The notes beneath the pieces were generated by a model. It made no database searches and had not been told where the DNA came from. It worked only from the letters and a program-made list of their open reading frames with translations. From Temnothorax longispinosus (Eukaryota > Arthropoda > Insecta > Hymenoptera > Formicidae): a stretch of DNA of 64,000 bases. Shown one piece after another: positions 23,595 to 36,097 of this stretch. The stretch lies in NCBI RefSeq assembly GCF_030848805.1, contig NC_092359.1, positions 2,035,001-2,099,000 of the forward strand. The letters are read 5' to 3'. Positions within the stretch are counted from its first letter, which is position 1. Every line of letters begins with the position of its first letter. The translations under genes and the position numbers were made by a program.

Positions 23595-26500
23595 TTAAAC
23601 GTTTGGCACAGTTAGCCTGTTGTTGTCGCTACTACTACTGCTGTGAGTAGTATGCACCGGGTTACTAACTTCGACAGACGATCTGCAAACAGAAAGAGAA
23701 ACGTGCAAATCAGTTACTTGCTAGAAAATATTTAAGGCTCCTGGACGGTCACCGCGGCCATACTGGATTCTTACTATCGAGGCGAGGAAAACACCCAATT
23801 TTGTTGTGCATGCTATTTTCAAATAAAAAGACATTTCAATAAAACATCACTATAGATCGTTTCAGAACACTTCCGAAATTGACCGAAAACTACCCTTTTC
23901 CCTCGACAATAAACAAACAGCTATAAAACGAAGCCTAAACATACGGGAAAAACAGCCGTTTAACGACTATCGAAAGGAGGTGAAAACGTTCCTTCCGCAT
24001 GCAAATCTTACTTTTCGGTCAATTTTACGACTTTCACGAATACGTTAAACGTTAGAGCACAAGCGCAGAGCGAATAATAAAGAAATAGCATGCACAATAA
24101 AATAGGTTGTCAACATGTCACAAAAGACTTCTCCATTGGAGAGAGTTCTTACGATGGTGACGACGGTACGTCGTCACCGTCAACGCAGAGTTCTCGGCTG
24201 ACCATATCCAGGGGGCTTAAAAAATTAACAGTAATTAATAGTTCAAGATGATTTGGAAATAAACTTCTTCAGTTATTTTAATAATTAGTATCTACATGTT
24301 AAGAGAAAATTGTTCTAAAAATTTTAATAATGATTTTAATAATGATACCGCATTCAATTTCTCATTTAGTTTCTCCAAACATATAAGTATAAATTCAATG
24401 AAACGCTCAAGTCACGTACCTGTTATGCGTCAAATGACTCTTGACTAAGTCCCCGGAAGTCAACGCGGCCATCAAAGATAGCTCTCCGGCGAGTACGGTG
24501 GCGCAAACGATTTGGGCGAGTTTTTTGGCGTTCAGACCGGGTTCCGTGGAATGCGCACCCTTGATCCCCAGCATCGCCAAGCACGCACTTTGCGCCGGCA
24601 AAACAGTACCACCGCCCACTGTGCCGACTTCTAGGCTGGGCATCGTGCAGGTAATGTGCAGATCCTTGTTGTCCACACCACCCGGTTCCATCACCGTTAT
24701 ACAGTTACTGCTGCTAACGTTCTGTGCTGGATCTTGTCCAGTTGCGATGAAAATTGCGGTCACGATATTTGCGGCGTGCGCATTGAAGCCGCCCATGCTG
24801 CCTGCCAAGGCTGAACCTATCAAGTTCTTCTTGATATTGAGCCTGACGAGTTCTTCCACCGAGGTCTTCAGCACGCGCGACACGACGTCCGCAGGTACGA
24901 TTGCCTCGCTCACCACGGTTTTACCCCTACCCTCAATCCAGTTGACAGCTGCGGGCTTTTTATCGGTGCAGAAATTCCCACTGAGGGAGAGTATCTCCAT
25001 GTCCGGAAAGTAGGTCTGTAACGTCTGCAGAGACCTCTCCGTCCCCTTGGACATCATATTCATCCCCATAGCGTCACCGGTCGGGCCGACAAAGCGTAGA
25101 TGCAGGTCCCGGCCGGCTACTTTCGGGTCGATCTTCGTCAGTCGAGCAAATCTGCTGGTTTCCTCAAAGCTGTCCTTTAGTTTCTGAAAGTTTTCCGGCT
25201 GTTTTATCCACGATATCGCTTCGTCCACGCGTTCAATGTTCGGGAATTGCACTACAGGTGCTCGAGTCATCCCATCCGTAATTACGCGAGTGGTCACGCC
25301 GCACTTCAAGAGCGCGCGGCTGCCGCGATTTGTAGACGCCACCAAGCAGCCCTCCGTCGTTGCCATCGGCACGTAGTACTCCTGGCGTAGTACTCCATCG
25401 TCGATCAGCAACGGCCCGACGCTACCAACCGGTACCGGGACGTACCCGATGACATTTTCGCAGCAGGCGCCAAACACCTTGCTGTAATCGTAGTGTCGGT
25501 ATGGTAAGTCGGTCATTTCCTCGGTGAATTTTCCGGCGTCACCCACGACGAGACGCCTGATGTCAACACCGCGCTCAAAGTCTCCTACCGCTTTTTCCAA
25601 CTGGTACGCAGCTATGTCCTTGCGTTTCACCAGTTGTATCACCTCCTCGTTCGTCAAGGCACTGGCTCCAAGCTTATATACACATACGAGAATATATATA
25701 ATTATATTATACATATACTAATACATTACATATTATTATCTTATTATCTATTATTATCATTATATATTATTTTCTTACCTCTGACTTATATATCTCGAGA
25801 CAGTCTTCCACGCTCCGGGGAGCTTCGGACTTTTTCGGTGAGTCAATTTCGGAATTGCTCGCACCATGGTATATCGCGTCGGTCTGTACCTCCTTGTCAA
25901 CGCACTCTACATCGTTCTCATTACCCCAGCCACCACCCACGCCGGACAGAGGAAAGACCGGCTCTTGGGTCGTCGGTAATGTTACGCCAAAATGTTCTTG
26001 AAACCACATATTCATCGTGATATCCATATTGTCCAGATTAGTTGAGCCGTCGAGAAGCTTTACTTTTTCTTCCACTGTCATCTCCTTCGCCTCGCCCTCC
26101 TCTTCCTCCTCTTCTCGTCTGGCGACCACATCGCTTCTATCCTCGAAGAAGATGAACTTTATCGCCAGCGCTAACACCAGTATCAATATCACAATGTTGT
26201 CCGCGCTGGCTGATAGCCAAGTCATTTGGTGTTCCTTCAATTCGGAACTCTCGTGATCGGAACCGTTTACCGCGTCCGAGCTCGTGGATGTCGCTGCCCT
26301 TCTCGTCGTGTACTCGGCTTCTTCGCTCTTAAAGGGCCAGCGGCTGTAATATGGAACAGACAATTAACATAAATCTAAATTATAAATAAATTAAAACAAT
26401 CTAGATAATTATATAAAGCAGAGAATAGATATTTTATTACTATAAAATATAACTCTTCCAATGCAATATGGAAATTATAGATGTAAATGCACAATCCTAA

Positions 26501-29500
26501 CAAGATGACAATTGAGACCGCAAATCGTAATTGTGTGAAAATATTTAAGATAAAAAAAATTATTAGAATGTTTACGTAAAAACTTCCTCAATGTATACAC
26601 CGCAATATAATGATAGTTATGTTAATGGACAAATGAGAGAAAGTCGTTTTGAACGAAATACGAAGCCCACGAAGCGAACGCAACAACAGTTTTTCGCAAA
26701 CTAAAACGTATTATAATTCAGAATGATAACTGGTAGCACAACGGAGAGAGAATATTCGAAGTATTCTGTACCACCACCACCATCCTATAATGTCATTTAT
26801 TTTTGGACTCTCATTTTACTTTGTATGGACGACAGTCCTTTTGTACACGAGTTATTATTAACGTTCTCATGCAATATTAAAATACGCTTTGCCATTCACA
26901 CGGATCTGGTACAAAAACGTAGCACTCTCGATACTTTAAATGAAAAATATTTACGTATTGTATAACTACGATTGCATAAAGATGAAATTGTATAACAACA
27001 TACGTCATGTTGAATTAATGTTAAAATATGACTTTTCAGATTTATTTGTTTTTTGTCGAAAGCGTAAAACCGTGAAAATCCAAGGTTACATCCAAACTAA
27101 TATATGAGATTATTTATTTTTTTACTTATTTAATTTTTATAATGGCAGTTCGATTAAAAAAAACCGTCACAATTTTTTTCTAAAAATATATTTAGAATTC
27201 TATGAAATAGAGTCCATTCGATTTCGCATCTTATCTTTGTAAATATCCACTCGAGAATATCCGAGACGAGAATGATGAAATTATACATATGAATGACTTT
27301 TTTTCCCATTGCGAGATTATTTTGTTCGTACTGCGATAGCCGACAACTCTTTGAAAACGTCCAAACTTCTTGCTCGATAAGATCTTGCTTCCTGTGGAAA
27401 GCTTCATTGAATATGGATACTTCATTGAATAGAAGTCTATATCCAAATGCTAATGTTTACAGATGAACCTGACCTGACGTCAAAATTAGGCGTCACAAAC
27501 TGTTTGACAAAGACGGCGTAAACATAAAAAAAGTAATGAGGGTCAGATACAATAGCTCTTCGGCCACGGTTTCCTGCTCCGCCGCGTGTGTACCATATAC
27601 ATTATCGTACATAGCCGCTTTATATTCTAAAGTTTGCATCAAGGAAAAGGAGAAGGAAAAGATCCCTTCTTTTTGTTATATCACCACAAGAAACAATAAA
27701 AATGTATACCTGTTGGCATGTACTACAAATAGGCCGGCGATCATGATCATTTTGACTCGCTCCACCACAGGATTCGGTTTTTGATCCTCCTCGTTTAACT
27801 GCATTATAAATTTGTCTGCGCTCAGTTGGCTCATATTATTACTCCCGCGAGAAAGCTGTAATACAATAGCGTCCTTTACACAAATACAAATTTAATGAGT
27901 ATATAATTTTTATCGCATACGATATTGGACAATTAAATTCTTCGTCTTTTTGGCGATTTTCTAAATTTGGAATCTCGGGGGCCTTGAAACATTTCTAAAA
28001 TCTTGCCAAATTCGACGCTTACATTATTCTCAAGTAAAAAAAGAACTTATATGGTATTTGTATAATGATGTACGTTAAATATACTTGATAGCATCGGATT
28101 TCTCTAACAATAATGGACCTAATCTTTTAAATCTGTGCTTTTCAACTTTGCTACGTTACGCTTTCTGCGTTTAAAACGGAATACTCGATTTGTAAAAGTA
28201 CGGGGAAAGGAGTCGTTTCAAATGAGAACATCAAATTGAGCTATACCTCGAGTATGAGCGACAAGCAGGCCGGATAAAACGTCATAAAGACGATGTAGTT
28301 GACGATCACCCCGAGGCATGCAAAGGTGCAGAGGATCTCTAGCCTCCTGATGCCCGATAAGGATCCTATGCCGATCAGGAGGGTCTCCACGAGGGTATCC
28401 AGAGTGATGGCCGGTCCCAGCAGAGACATGCCGCGCGCGATGTTTGCTTTGACTTCTTCTGGATTCCGCGAACTTAGAGCATACTGCGCCAATGTCGCGG
28501 CCTTTGATAGGTCGATAAGAAGCAAAAAGAAAACTAAAGCGTCCCTAGAAGAGTAATAACGTTTCATTGTAATATCGCGCGGATAGAGAAGTCATTATAG
28601 TCTCCTCGTATATAAAGCGACGGTAACCGCAACTGCTTACCTCCAGTCTGCGAAATCGCTGCGGCCAAAATTCATCACGCTGGACGTGAATACCACGCTA
28701 GAGCACACGGTAAACAGGCCGGCGATACCTGAAACGCATACGACAAATCTGTTGAGTATGTGATAATCGAAATTAAGTGTGTTAAATTGCGATGAAACCG
28801 ACATGATTTCGATGCGAAGGACGTGTAAGGAAAAGACAGGTCGCTCTCGTCGTGTTTCGTTCGTTCACGAGTAAGTGAACGGAAGGATTTTTATGTGCAG
28901 GGTACCTATCCGTGGGAATATAACTCAGTATTTTACCTCTTTAACGATCTCTCGTCGGTCATTACTGTGTCAATGTCATCGGCGGAACGCAGTTCTGCAT
29001 TTACGCGGCGCGTGTTCTCGTTGCGAATTAAATTATCTGCACGCATAACGTTACGCGAAGCGTTAAATGGCGTAAAAAGAATTCCCAGTAACCGAATTCA
29101 GTAATCGAGCATAACGCACCGGACGAAACGCTGTCACTTTCTATGAGACTTTCACTGTTCGCTGTCGTGGGCTTTCACGCGCCGCTCGGGAGGATCCGGT
29201 TTTATCAATGGTCCTGACACGCATAATTATTACGCATTTTGTTCCGAATGGTTCCGTCGTCGACGCACCGGTGTGTATCGATCTGTAGTAATCATGGAAA
29301 AAAGAGAAAGATCCTACTTCCGGAGAAGCGTAAAATCGAAAGGAACACTGTTGTCCGATTCGTGCCGTCTGACTCTCTCGCCGCGTGCTTATTTGAGATT
29401 CATTTCGTATTTTCGCGAACGGTTTTAATATAAATCGCGTATTTATGATAATTCAATGTATCTATATATATAGTCTAGTATTATATTTCAAAGTTCAAGG

Positions 29501-31437
29501 TCTAAAGTTGTTAAATAACACTGTTCCACAAAAGAAAAATCCGCAAAAATGACAATAATAGTTTCCTGTAGTTTTGAACGCTGAGTGCGATAGCGTTTGC
29601 CAAATTATTCTACCGTGTCATAATTTTTAAAAATTTGCAGTTGAATTTGCAAAAAAGACTATTTTAGTGTATTCTGGTATATTATAACTACGATTTGTGT
29701 GACGTGTTGGATAAGTTTTGTTACAATCAAAATTAAGCATGTTGTTCAGACTTTCAGCTCTTAAAAGAAATTTGTTGTGTCGATCATGGTTAAAAAGATA
29801 TTGATGATTAAACATAGATTAACTATTGCTTCAAAGTTGCGACTACATGACCATTACTTACATAAACCATTAACTTATAAAATATTTTTGACAATAATAA
29901 TAAGTGAATTGGGATCGATATGGTATTCAATCAAATAGAGAAAACGCCAAAATATTTTTTAATTATGTTAAGGGTTTTTCAGGATGTCTAAATTAAAAAA
30001 TTGTTTCAGACTTATTTTAGACCAATTTTTACTCTAAAAAATAGTCCTTTTTTGCAAATTCTAAAAATTGTGGATAGAGCAATTTGATAAATGCTCTATC
30101 GTATTCAGCGTTCAAAAGACTACGGAAAACGATTATTCTCGTTCTTGTGCTCGAAAAAAAAGGAATTTTTGTTGAACAGTGTAATCTACGAACAGCTTGT
30201 ACGAATTAAAATTTTCAATTTAATTCTCATACATATGTTTGTCAAGCAACGTAATAATAAACTGTATGACTGTAACGAATGTATGAACAACAACTTTTTG
30301 CGATAAAACTTTAACGTTACTAGATAATTAGAATTAATAATGAGAAATTTCTTGTGCAAATACGTAATCGTCTAGAAACTTATGCAAAACTCAATACATT
30401 TTACATGCAGTTTCAATATAAATCATTATTCTATAATGAATTATGTAGGTAATAATACATAACAATACATAAACAATGAAAGTTGTTTTAAGCGTTATTA
30501 ATTTTCTTACCTAAAATGTATTTGGATCCCATTTTTTGCAAATTGCGAAACTGATGATAAGTGAATAGCACCGCCAGGCAACGTATTATCGTCATCACTA
30601 TAATGTCAGCCGCTTTTAGATCCTATCGAACAATATGCATACGTTAGGAATTTTTTCTATCAGAGTAGACAAAAAAGTATTAATTAAAAGAAACAGTAGC
30701 GCACATAAAAATTTTGTTTAATCCAACAGTCACACACACACACACACACAATTATTTCATAAGATATAGAAATAATATACAAGGGTCGGTAGTAATTTTT
30801 CTCGTCATTATGTCATAAAAATTTCTAACAACACAAATGGATTTCAATGCAACTCACTTCTTCTACAATAAGAAATTGAATATTCAATATAATCACTGCC
30901 CTTTGACTGCTATACATATTTGACATACGCGTCAGTTTGAACTGCTCGTGTGACACACTTATGTAACTGATTACAACGCCTTTTAACATAATGCCACTTA
31001 GAGACTACAAGTAACAACTCAGTGAAATGCAAAAACTTTCTATGGCGCTAGATTCGAAAGAAAAAAAAAATTTGGTGGCATTACTTTCGTACCGACCCTC
31101 GTAAATAAGTATCTTTTAATAATTCGATCTAATACAACATATTCATATACCTATACAAAACATCGTAAAAATCAGGACTTTACGTGACAGAAGTTGACGT
31201 CCTTAAGAAAATGATCGAAGCGTGGAATTTCACACGACGATCTCTGCTCACCATAGTATTGCATTTGTTGTGACGGCAGTACGTGGCACCGAGCAAGTCC
31301 TCCCCGCGTGCCCCTTCCTGTCCACTTCTAGTCTCCCTGTTATACATACACGCCGTCAAAGTAAAGATCGTCACGATCACCTCCAAGGGATGACCGGCGC
31401 AGAACCGGCCCAGTTTTTCGAATACGTGAGCCAGCAT
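23595..31437 (-). CDS. Hmgcr: 3-hydroxy-3-methylglutaryl-CoA reductase
   Basis: Eight coding exons on the minus strand, all phases matching: 31437-31252, 30622-30511, 28728-28641, 28544-28247, 27855-27710, 26343-25779, 25672-24420 and 23682-23595 (stop TAA), 911 aa (human 888). The N-terminal half has the membrane domain typical of ER HMG-CoA reductases, including a final helix before the linker (ADNIVILILVLALAIKFIFF). The catalytic half starts at about residue 466 and shows the key residues: Glu in EGCLVAST, Lys in DKKPAAVNWIEGRGK, Asp in GQDPAQN, His in LVKSHLTHNR, and signature SGDAMGMNM-type (GDAMGMNMMSKGTE). The Ser after HNR, the AMPK site in mammals, is kept. Reaction: HMG-CoA + 2 NADPH to mevalonate, feeding isoprenoids and, in insects, juvenile hormone and some pheromones. 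Start ATG gives the conserved N-terminus; an acceptor at 31476-31477 shows an upstream 5' UTR exon. Confidence 0.96.
30731..30750. repeat. (CA)10 microsatellite
   Basis: Ten uninterrupted CA units in an HMG-CoA reductase intron. Confidence 0.9.
30783..31102. mobile_element. Short mariner-like non-autonomous element
   Basis: Ends are inverted: GGGTCGGTA at the left and TACCGACCC at the right, with ATTACTTTCGTACCGACCC inside the right end. The interior (for example GAACTGCTCGTGTGACACAC) matches parts of the longer remnant at 39526-40150. About 320 bp, no transposase frame. It lies in the HMG-CoA reductase intron between coding exons 1 and 2. Assignment to mariner rests on the end type and is tentative. 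Confidence 0.6.
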
Positions 31438-31475
31438 CTTTGATGGCTCTCGTGAAAAAAAAGTTCTTCCGAAAT
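31438..31475 (-). other. 5' UTR part of HMG-CoA reductase coding exon 1
   Basis: On the minus strand TATGTTGCAG ends at 31476, leaving 38 untranslated bases before the ATG at 31437. This implies a separate upstream non-coding exon. Confidence 0.5.
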
Positions 31476-31589
31476 CTGCAACATATTGATCGCGTGTTTC
31501 AAATCTTAAAGACTTATCGAGAGAAAAAGAGAAAAGACGGGCGATTTTAAAGATTCATCGCGCGCTTCTTTGGTCAATCCTGATGAGTA

Positions 31590-31760
31590 GCGATCACGAA
31601 ACTTTTATCGTAGGGCAGAAACATGAAAAGTGAAAAGTTTCATGTATAACTATCTCATTCTATTGGTGTTGAATAGAAGGAGATATATAGTCATATGAAA
31701 TTTTTCACTTTTCACGTTTCCGAAAGTTTCTAGGGGAAAAGTTACGCGATCGTTGCCCTG
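31590..31760. mobile_element. Foldback element, degenerate
   Basis: Core arms: AAACATGAAAAGTGAAAAGT near 31620 and ACTTTTCACGTTT near 31718, with matching inner ACTATCTC/GAGATATATAGT segments and an apex around 31665. Outer parts are weakly paired. Non-coding. Confidence 0.55.
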
Positions 31761-32099
31761 GAGTCAATTTTTTCCTTAGCGAAAATATTAAAGGGGATCG
31801 TCTTTTATCGCACAATTTCTCGCACTCAATATATCAGCTTGCGACGGTCTTTTTTTACACCAGAACTCATTCAAACACATTTATTTCTTAAATTCTCTTG
31901 GTTTACTTTCCATTTATTTTGATGAGAGATCGTGAGAATTGACTGGTTTCTTTCGAGAGTGAAATAATATATGCGTGATCGCGCGCGTCTATGCCGACAT
32001 GTAATTTGCATGCGGCGCAGACGACGACGCCCAGGTTTGGGGAAAGTGACCGTTGCATCACTTTTTCGAGTGTCAACAAATGTATAATAGCTTTTAGCC
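31761..32099. other. Non-coding spacer
   Basis: No feature recognised. The frame at 31871-32101 on the minus strand is basic and has no domain. Confidence 0.5.
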
Positions 32100-32525
32100 A
32101 ATTAACTTATATAATTGTTATGTAATTGCCGAATTCTTCAGCAATTCTATACCTGTTATCCGATCTTATACAAGTTATTCTATACCTGTTATCCGAAGTT
32201 ATTTTTTATGTCGTATCACGTCGATTTTATCGCGCGTTCTATATAAAACGAAATATAATTTTTTATCTCTCTACGTGTGTGCTTGTGTGAAATGAAGTTA
32301 TAAAATACTTCTCAGAAATATTTTATAACTTTATTTCCATATTATTTCGTATTTCTTTCATACAAGCATACACGTAGAGAATTAGAAAAACGTTATTATA
32401 TCATTACGTCGTTCTATGGAACGCGCGTACAATCGACGTGCAACGATATGAAAAATAACTGCGAATTGTATAAGATCGGATACTAGATAAATTTGTTGAA
32501 AAATTCGGCAATTATATAAGTTAAT
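32100..32525. mobile_element. Foldback DNA element of about 425 bp, degenerate arms
   Basis: Left arm starts ATTAACTTATATAATT; right arm ends AATTATATAAGTTAAT. Internal pairs include TATCCGATCTTATACAA against TTGTATAAGATCGGATA, and CTCTACGTGTGTGCTTGTG against the CAAGCATACACGTAGAG segment. Arms are long but diverged, so the element is old. No coding capacity. Confidence 0.7.
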
Positions 32526-33850
32526 TACATTAAAATACATTAAAATAATGTTGGGAAATCATTAAAATCGAAAGTGCTGAACAATGTGATTACGGTACTT
32601 TTTATTGATGTCATTAAATGGGGTACTCGGAATAGCTCAGTAATAAGTACGGTAATAATGTTTTTTCGCTTAATTTTATAAAGAGATTATGTGTATGTAA
32701 AATTATGTATATACATGTATAAACTAGTGGATTTCCAAGCTATACAAATAAGATGCGGTATAAATTTACAATTCGTATCTATTCTCATTGTCTCTTTGTC
32801 TTTTACTCCCACTGCTTATTGTCTACCGTTTGCACAAGCTCTATGTCGATTTACATGTGTTTTGTTTATTTTCTTTGTCACTCTCATCTTCATAGCATCT
32901 GCATATCGACTGCCCGAAAGAAATTTACGGGATTACGCAAGAATAGAAAAAATGAAATCTGAATCTCATGAATATATTACGACATCGTTAAGATAATTCG
33001 AGTTTGCGAAAAATCCGTCCTAATGCGTTCTACTAGACTGGCCAGTTAAACGAAATCTTTGCAAGAGTTGGATGACAACACGGAGGGATCGACCGATAAC
33101 ACTGTTACAGCGTGTTACGAAATCGTATTCTTGAACATCTTAAGCAGCCCGGTTCGCTTTCTAGTTGATCGTTGCCTCTCGAGGACAAAAAAAATCGTTG
33201 AGAAAAAAATCAAGCGGACTTGGTTCCACATAAATGTGTCATTCCCACATTCGAAACATCGAATCAGTAAGTCCTCGAGGGGTGAATCGGATGGAAAGGA
33301 CGCATGCTCCGCAGGGTGACCCTTTAATCGCGGGCAAAGTACAAGTTCTAGAGCGTCCTGTGTAACGCATCTGTCCGGATAGCCGAGATCTTTTTATGCA
33401 TATACAGTAATGATACAGGTTGTCGACTACGGAGAAAGAGCACTAATTCACCGGCGTGACTCGAAATGTCTGTCAAGGTCGGTGACTTTCCAAGTGTCGA
33501 GAAGTACTCGCGCGAGTATTTCTACACACCTGACTGATCATTATCCTCTTCTCAGTTTTAACAACTATCGCGGAATTTACTTTTCTCGCTGGCTACGATC
33601 TGTGCTCTTTATAAAGAGTATATATTGTCGCCTGAAAAATTGTCACGTTTACATGAATTAATTAAAATCAATTAACTTAATTCTTCGATATAAAACAAAT
33701 AAATTAATCACATTTGCATAACAATATGCAACTTTTTCACCACGACTCTTTTTCTTGGGAATAAAATTTATTAGGCCTTTCAAAAGTGACAAATTTCTTT
33801 AACAGCAATTTGTTATCGTTTATCCTATATAGTTTTAATATGTATATGTA
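32526..33850. other. Non-coding spacer
   Basis: Several short frames (for example 32691-32996, hydrophobic, 101 codons; 33059-33319) without recognisable domains or splice partners. Probably intronic to the HMG-CoA reductase 5' UTR. Confidence 0.45.
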
Positions 33851-34060
33851 TATCGAGCGTAATATATATGGAGAGAGGTAAAAGCCATAGATAGTGATGT
33901 AAGTCAAATTTTTTTAAGTATTGACTCGTGTGCATAGATGCAATTTATATATTGTATATATTGCAACTATGCACACGAGTCAATATCTTAAAAATTGGAC
34001 TTAAATCACTATGACTTTTATCCCTCCATATATATATATATATTTTACGCTCAATAAACT
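33851..34060. mobile_element. Palindromic MITE, about 205 bp
   Basis: Long arms: GACTCGTGTGCATAGATGCA pairs with TGCAACTATGCACACGAGTC; outer GTGATGTAAGTC pairs with GACTTAAATCAC; outermost TATGGAGAGAGGTAAAAG pairs with CTTTTATCCCTCCATA. The terminal GAGCGTAA/TTACGCTC lies beyond a TA-rich stretch. Non-coding. Confidence 0.75.
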
Positions 34061-34502
34061 TATATTGCGCACAATTATAAATAAAATGGTAGAAGATAAT
34101 AGTGAAAATTATAGTGATATTGTAAAATCAGATCTATAAAAAGCTTATGCGATAGGACATCAAGATGGAAATATCGCAAAATATTTAAAATTTTTCAAAT
34201 TCTTTAATATTGTCACGTATTCTCTGTAGAGAACTTATATTTTTCATTTTAGACATATTTATATATGTCAGCAATGTAATTATTTGCCCACGAAATGGCA
34301 ATGTTGCCGATAGATAGGAATGAGAAACGCTTAAAAATAAATTGGTTGACCGTGCTGGAAAGGATTAGTTACACATGTTAATTGATACACACCTCTTAAA
34401 CAGATAATGTAGGTTCGATTGGCAGTCGCTGCATGAAACATGCATCGCTAATTATGCAGGGAACCATGTATATTGATTACCTTCGAAATTTCTTTCGCTT
34501 TA

Positions 34503-34637
34503 GAGCCGGTTGTTCCAACCTGTTGGTAAACTAACTAATAGTTAAATCATATGTCTACCTTTATCTAATTTGAAGGAAAAACAAAGCACATGCTTTAACT
34601 ATTAGTTAGTTCACCAACACGTTGGAACAACCGGCCC
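34503..34637. mobile_element. PIF/Harbinger-like MITE, family B copy 1
   Basis: 135 bp with ends GAGCCGGTTGTTCCAACC and GTTGGAACAACCGGCCC, flanked by TTA on both sides (34500-34502 and 34638-34640). Inner arms contain ACTAACTAATAGTTAAA and its complement. Same family as 38518-38663. Confidence 0.85.
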
Positions 34638-34640
34638 TTA

Positions 34641-35689
34641 AACTTGAAACGAGATAAATATGATATGAGAGCCGCGAAATTATCAGTTGTATAATATTCT
34701 TTTAAAAATCGACTTGTTGCATAAACTTCGCAACCGTGTGGAATATATTAAAAAAGAAAATAAAACATCTCAATGAGCAATAACTTTATAAGTGTTTCTC
34801 GTAAAAGATTTTAAATATTTCTTTATATTTTGTATTAAAAAAAAATAATAATAATTTCCATCACATTTTATCATAATTATCACAATATATAAGTTGTAAT
34901 TCTGCAAATAAAAATATAGCTATACATATCTGCATTGTCATTTATATTACAAAATATAATATTCATTGAATTAAATCACGTTAAAATGCGACAAAAATTA
35001 TATATCGGATAAAAATAAAACATAAGTAATAAACGATCGCATCGCAAGTAAAAAGCGAGTTAGTTGACACAAATTCCTCTTTCAGTTTCAATTGCTCGAG
35101 GACTATCGGCTTCTCGAGAGTCACACAAAAAGGGACATTCCTTTTACTCAATCCTCGATATCTGTAATCGAGAGAGAAAGTGCGTGCGTATATTCCTCGG
35201 ACGTTCTGCATATTCTACTTTTTTCTTCTCTCTCTCTCTCTCTTTCTTTCGTACTTCCCTTTTCGTCAGTCATAGTGTATTTAGAGGCGAATTTTCCCGT
35301 ACTTTACTATATACGCTGAGGAATCGCTACTTTCTTTACTTCTTCACGTTCCAGGAACGTTCACTTCTCTCCTGGCGCATTAATGCAACGTTGCTCACTT
35401 TTTCCGCGATACGTTTCTCTCCCGCGACCGGGTGACCCTGAAGTAAATGAAATTTACTTTCTTCGACGAAGCGTAACGAATAGTGCGTGCTCCGGCGCGT
35501 CTCTCTATCATCCCTCTCCCTTTCTTTTTTTTTCCTCGTGTCGGAGCGACTAATGAGTAGCCGGGGCATACTCTGACACTAAGATTGACCTGCGAAGATT
35601 GATAAATGTCCCAAGAAGCCCAGAAGGTCCGGTGGCAAATGTCTATTTAGGATAATCGGGAGTCCGTCTCTGACGAATAAAGATCCTCG
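34641..35689. other. Non-coding spacer
   Basis: Mostly A+T-rich, with a C/T-rich part around 35220-35270. Frames here are low-complexity; no gene called. Confidence 0.5.
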
Positions 35690-35822
35690 CACAATGCCAG
35701 GCAACAGGAACAGGGAATAACACAGGCAATAGATCTTCAACCTATCGAAAGCCATATTTCTCTCAATCCATTCTATTCCTATTCCCTGTTTCTATTGCCT
35801 GTACTTTTGTATTGTGTTCTGA
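35690..35822. mobile_element. Foldback element, related to the 42.4 kb element
   Basis: Left CACAATGCCAGGCAACAGGA and AACAGGGAATAACACAGGCA; right TATTCCCTGTTTCTATTGCC and ATTGTGTTCTG. The left arm shares its sequence with the arms of the element at 42397-42858. Confidence 0.65.
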
Positions 35823-35954
35823 CCTTAAACCTCCAACAAGCTCCTCTAATTGTAAGGTTCTGGCGCGGAGCCCGAGTCCGAACTTGTGCTCCGAGCGATA
35901 CGTATCTTTATTACAGATATTTACTTTGCATGTACATGGTTCCGTAATTAATTA

Positions 35955-36097
35955 GACCCTGCAGTTTCACAAATATCGGTTAGCTTTTAACCTTAGATTA
36001 ACTCACTCTTCGTCTCTTTCTAAGGGGGACGTTTAGAAAGAGACAAAGAGTAAGTTAACCTAAGGCTAAAAGTTAATCGATGTTTGTGGAACTGGGC
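35955..36097. mobile_element. Palindromic MITE, about 143 bp
   Basis: Left GACCCTGCAGTTTCACAAAT; right TGTTTGTGGAACTGGGC. Inner arms: TTAACTCACTCTTCGTCTCT against AGAGACAAAGAGTAAGTTAA. Preceded by TTA and followed by TTT, so the 3-bp duplication is imperfect. Confidence 0.7.

Noticed and set aside
24441..25013. 190-codon plus-strand frame
   Set aside because: Shadow of the HMG-CoA reductase catalytic exon.
32691..32996. 101-codon hydrophobic frame, receptor-like at first sight
   Set aside because: No family motif, no splice partner, and A/T-driven Leu/Phe/Ile composition.
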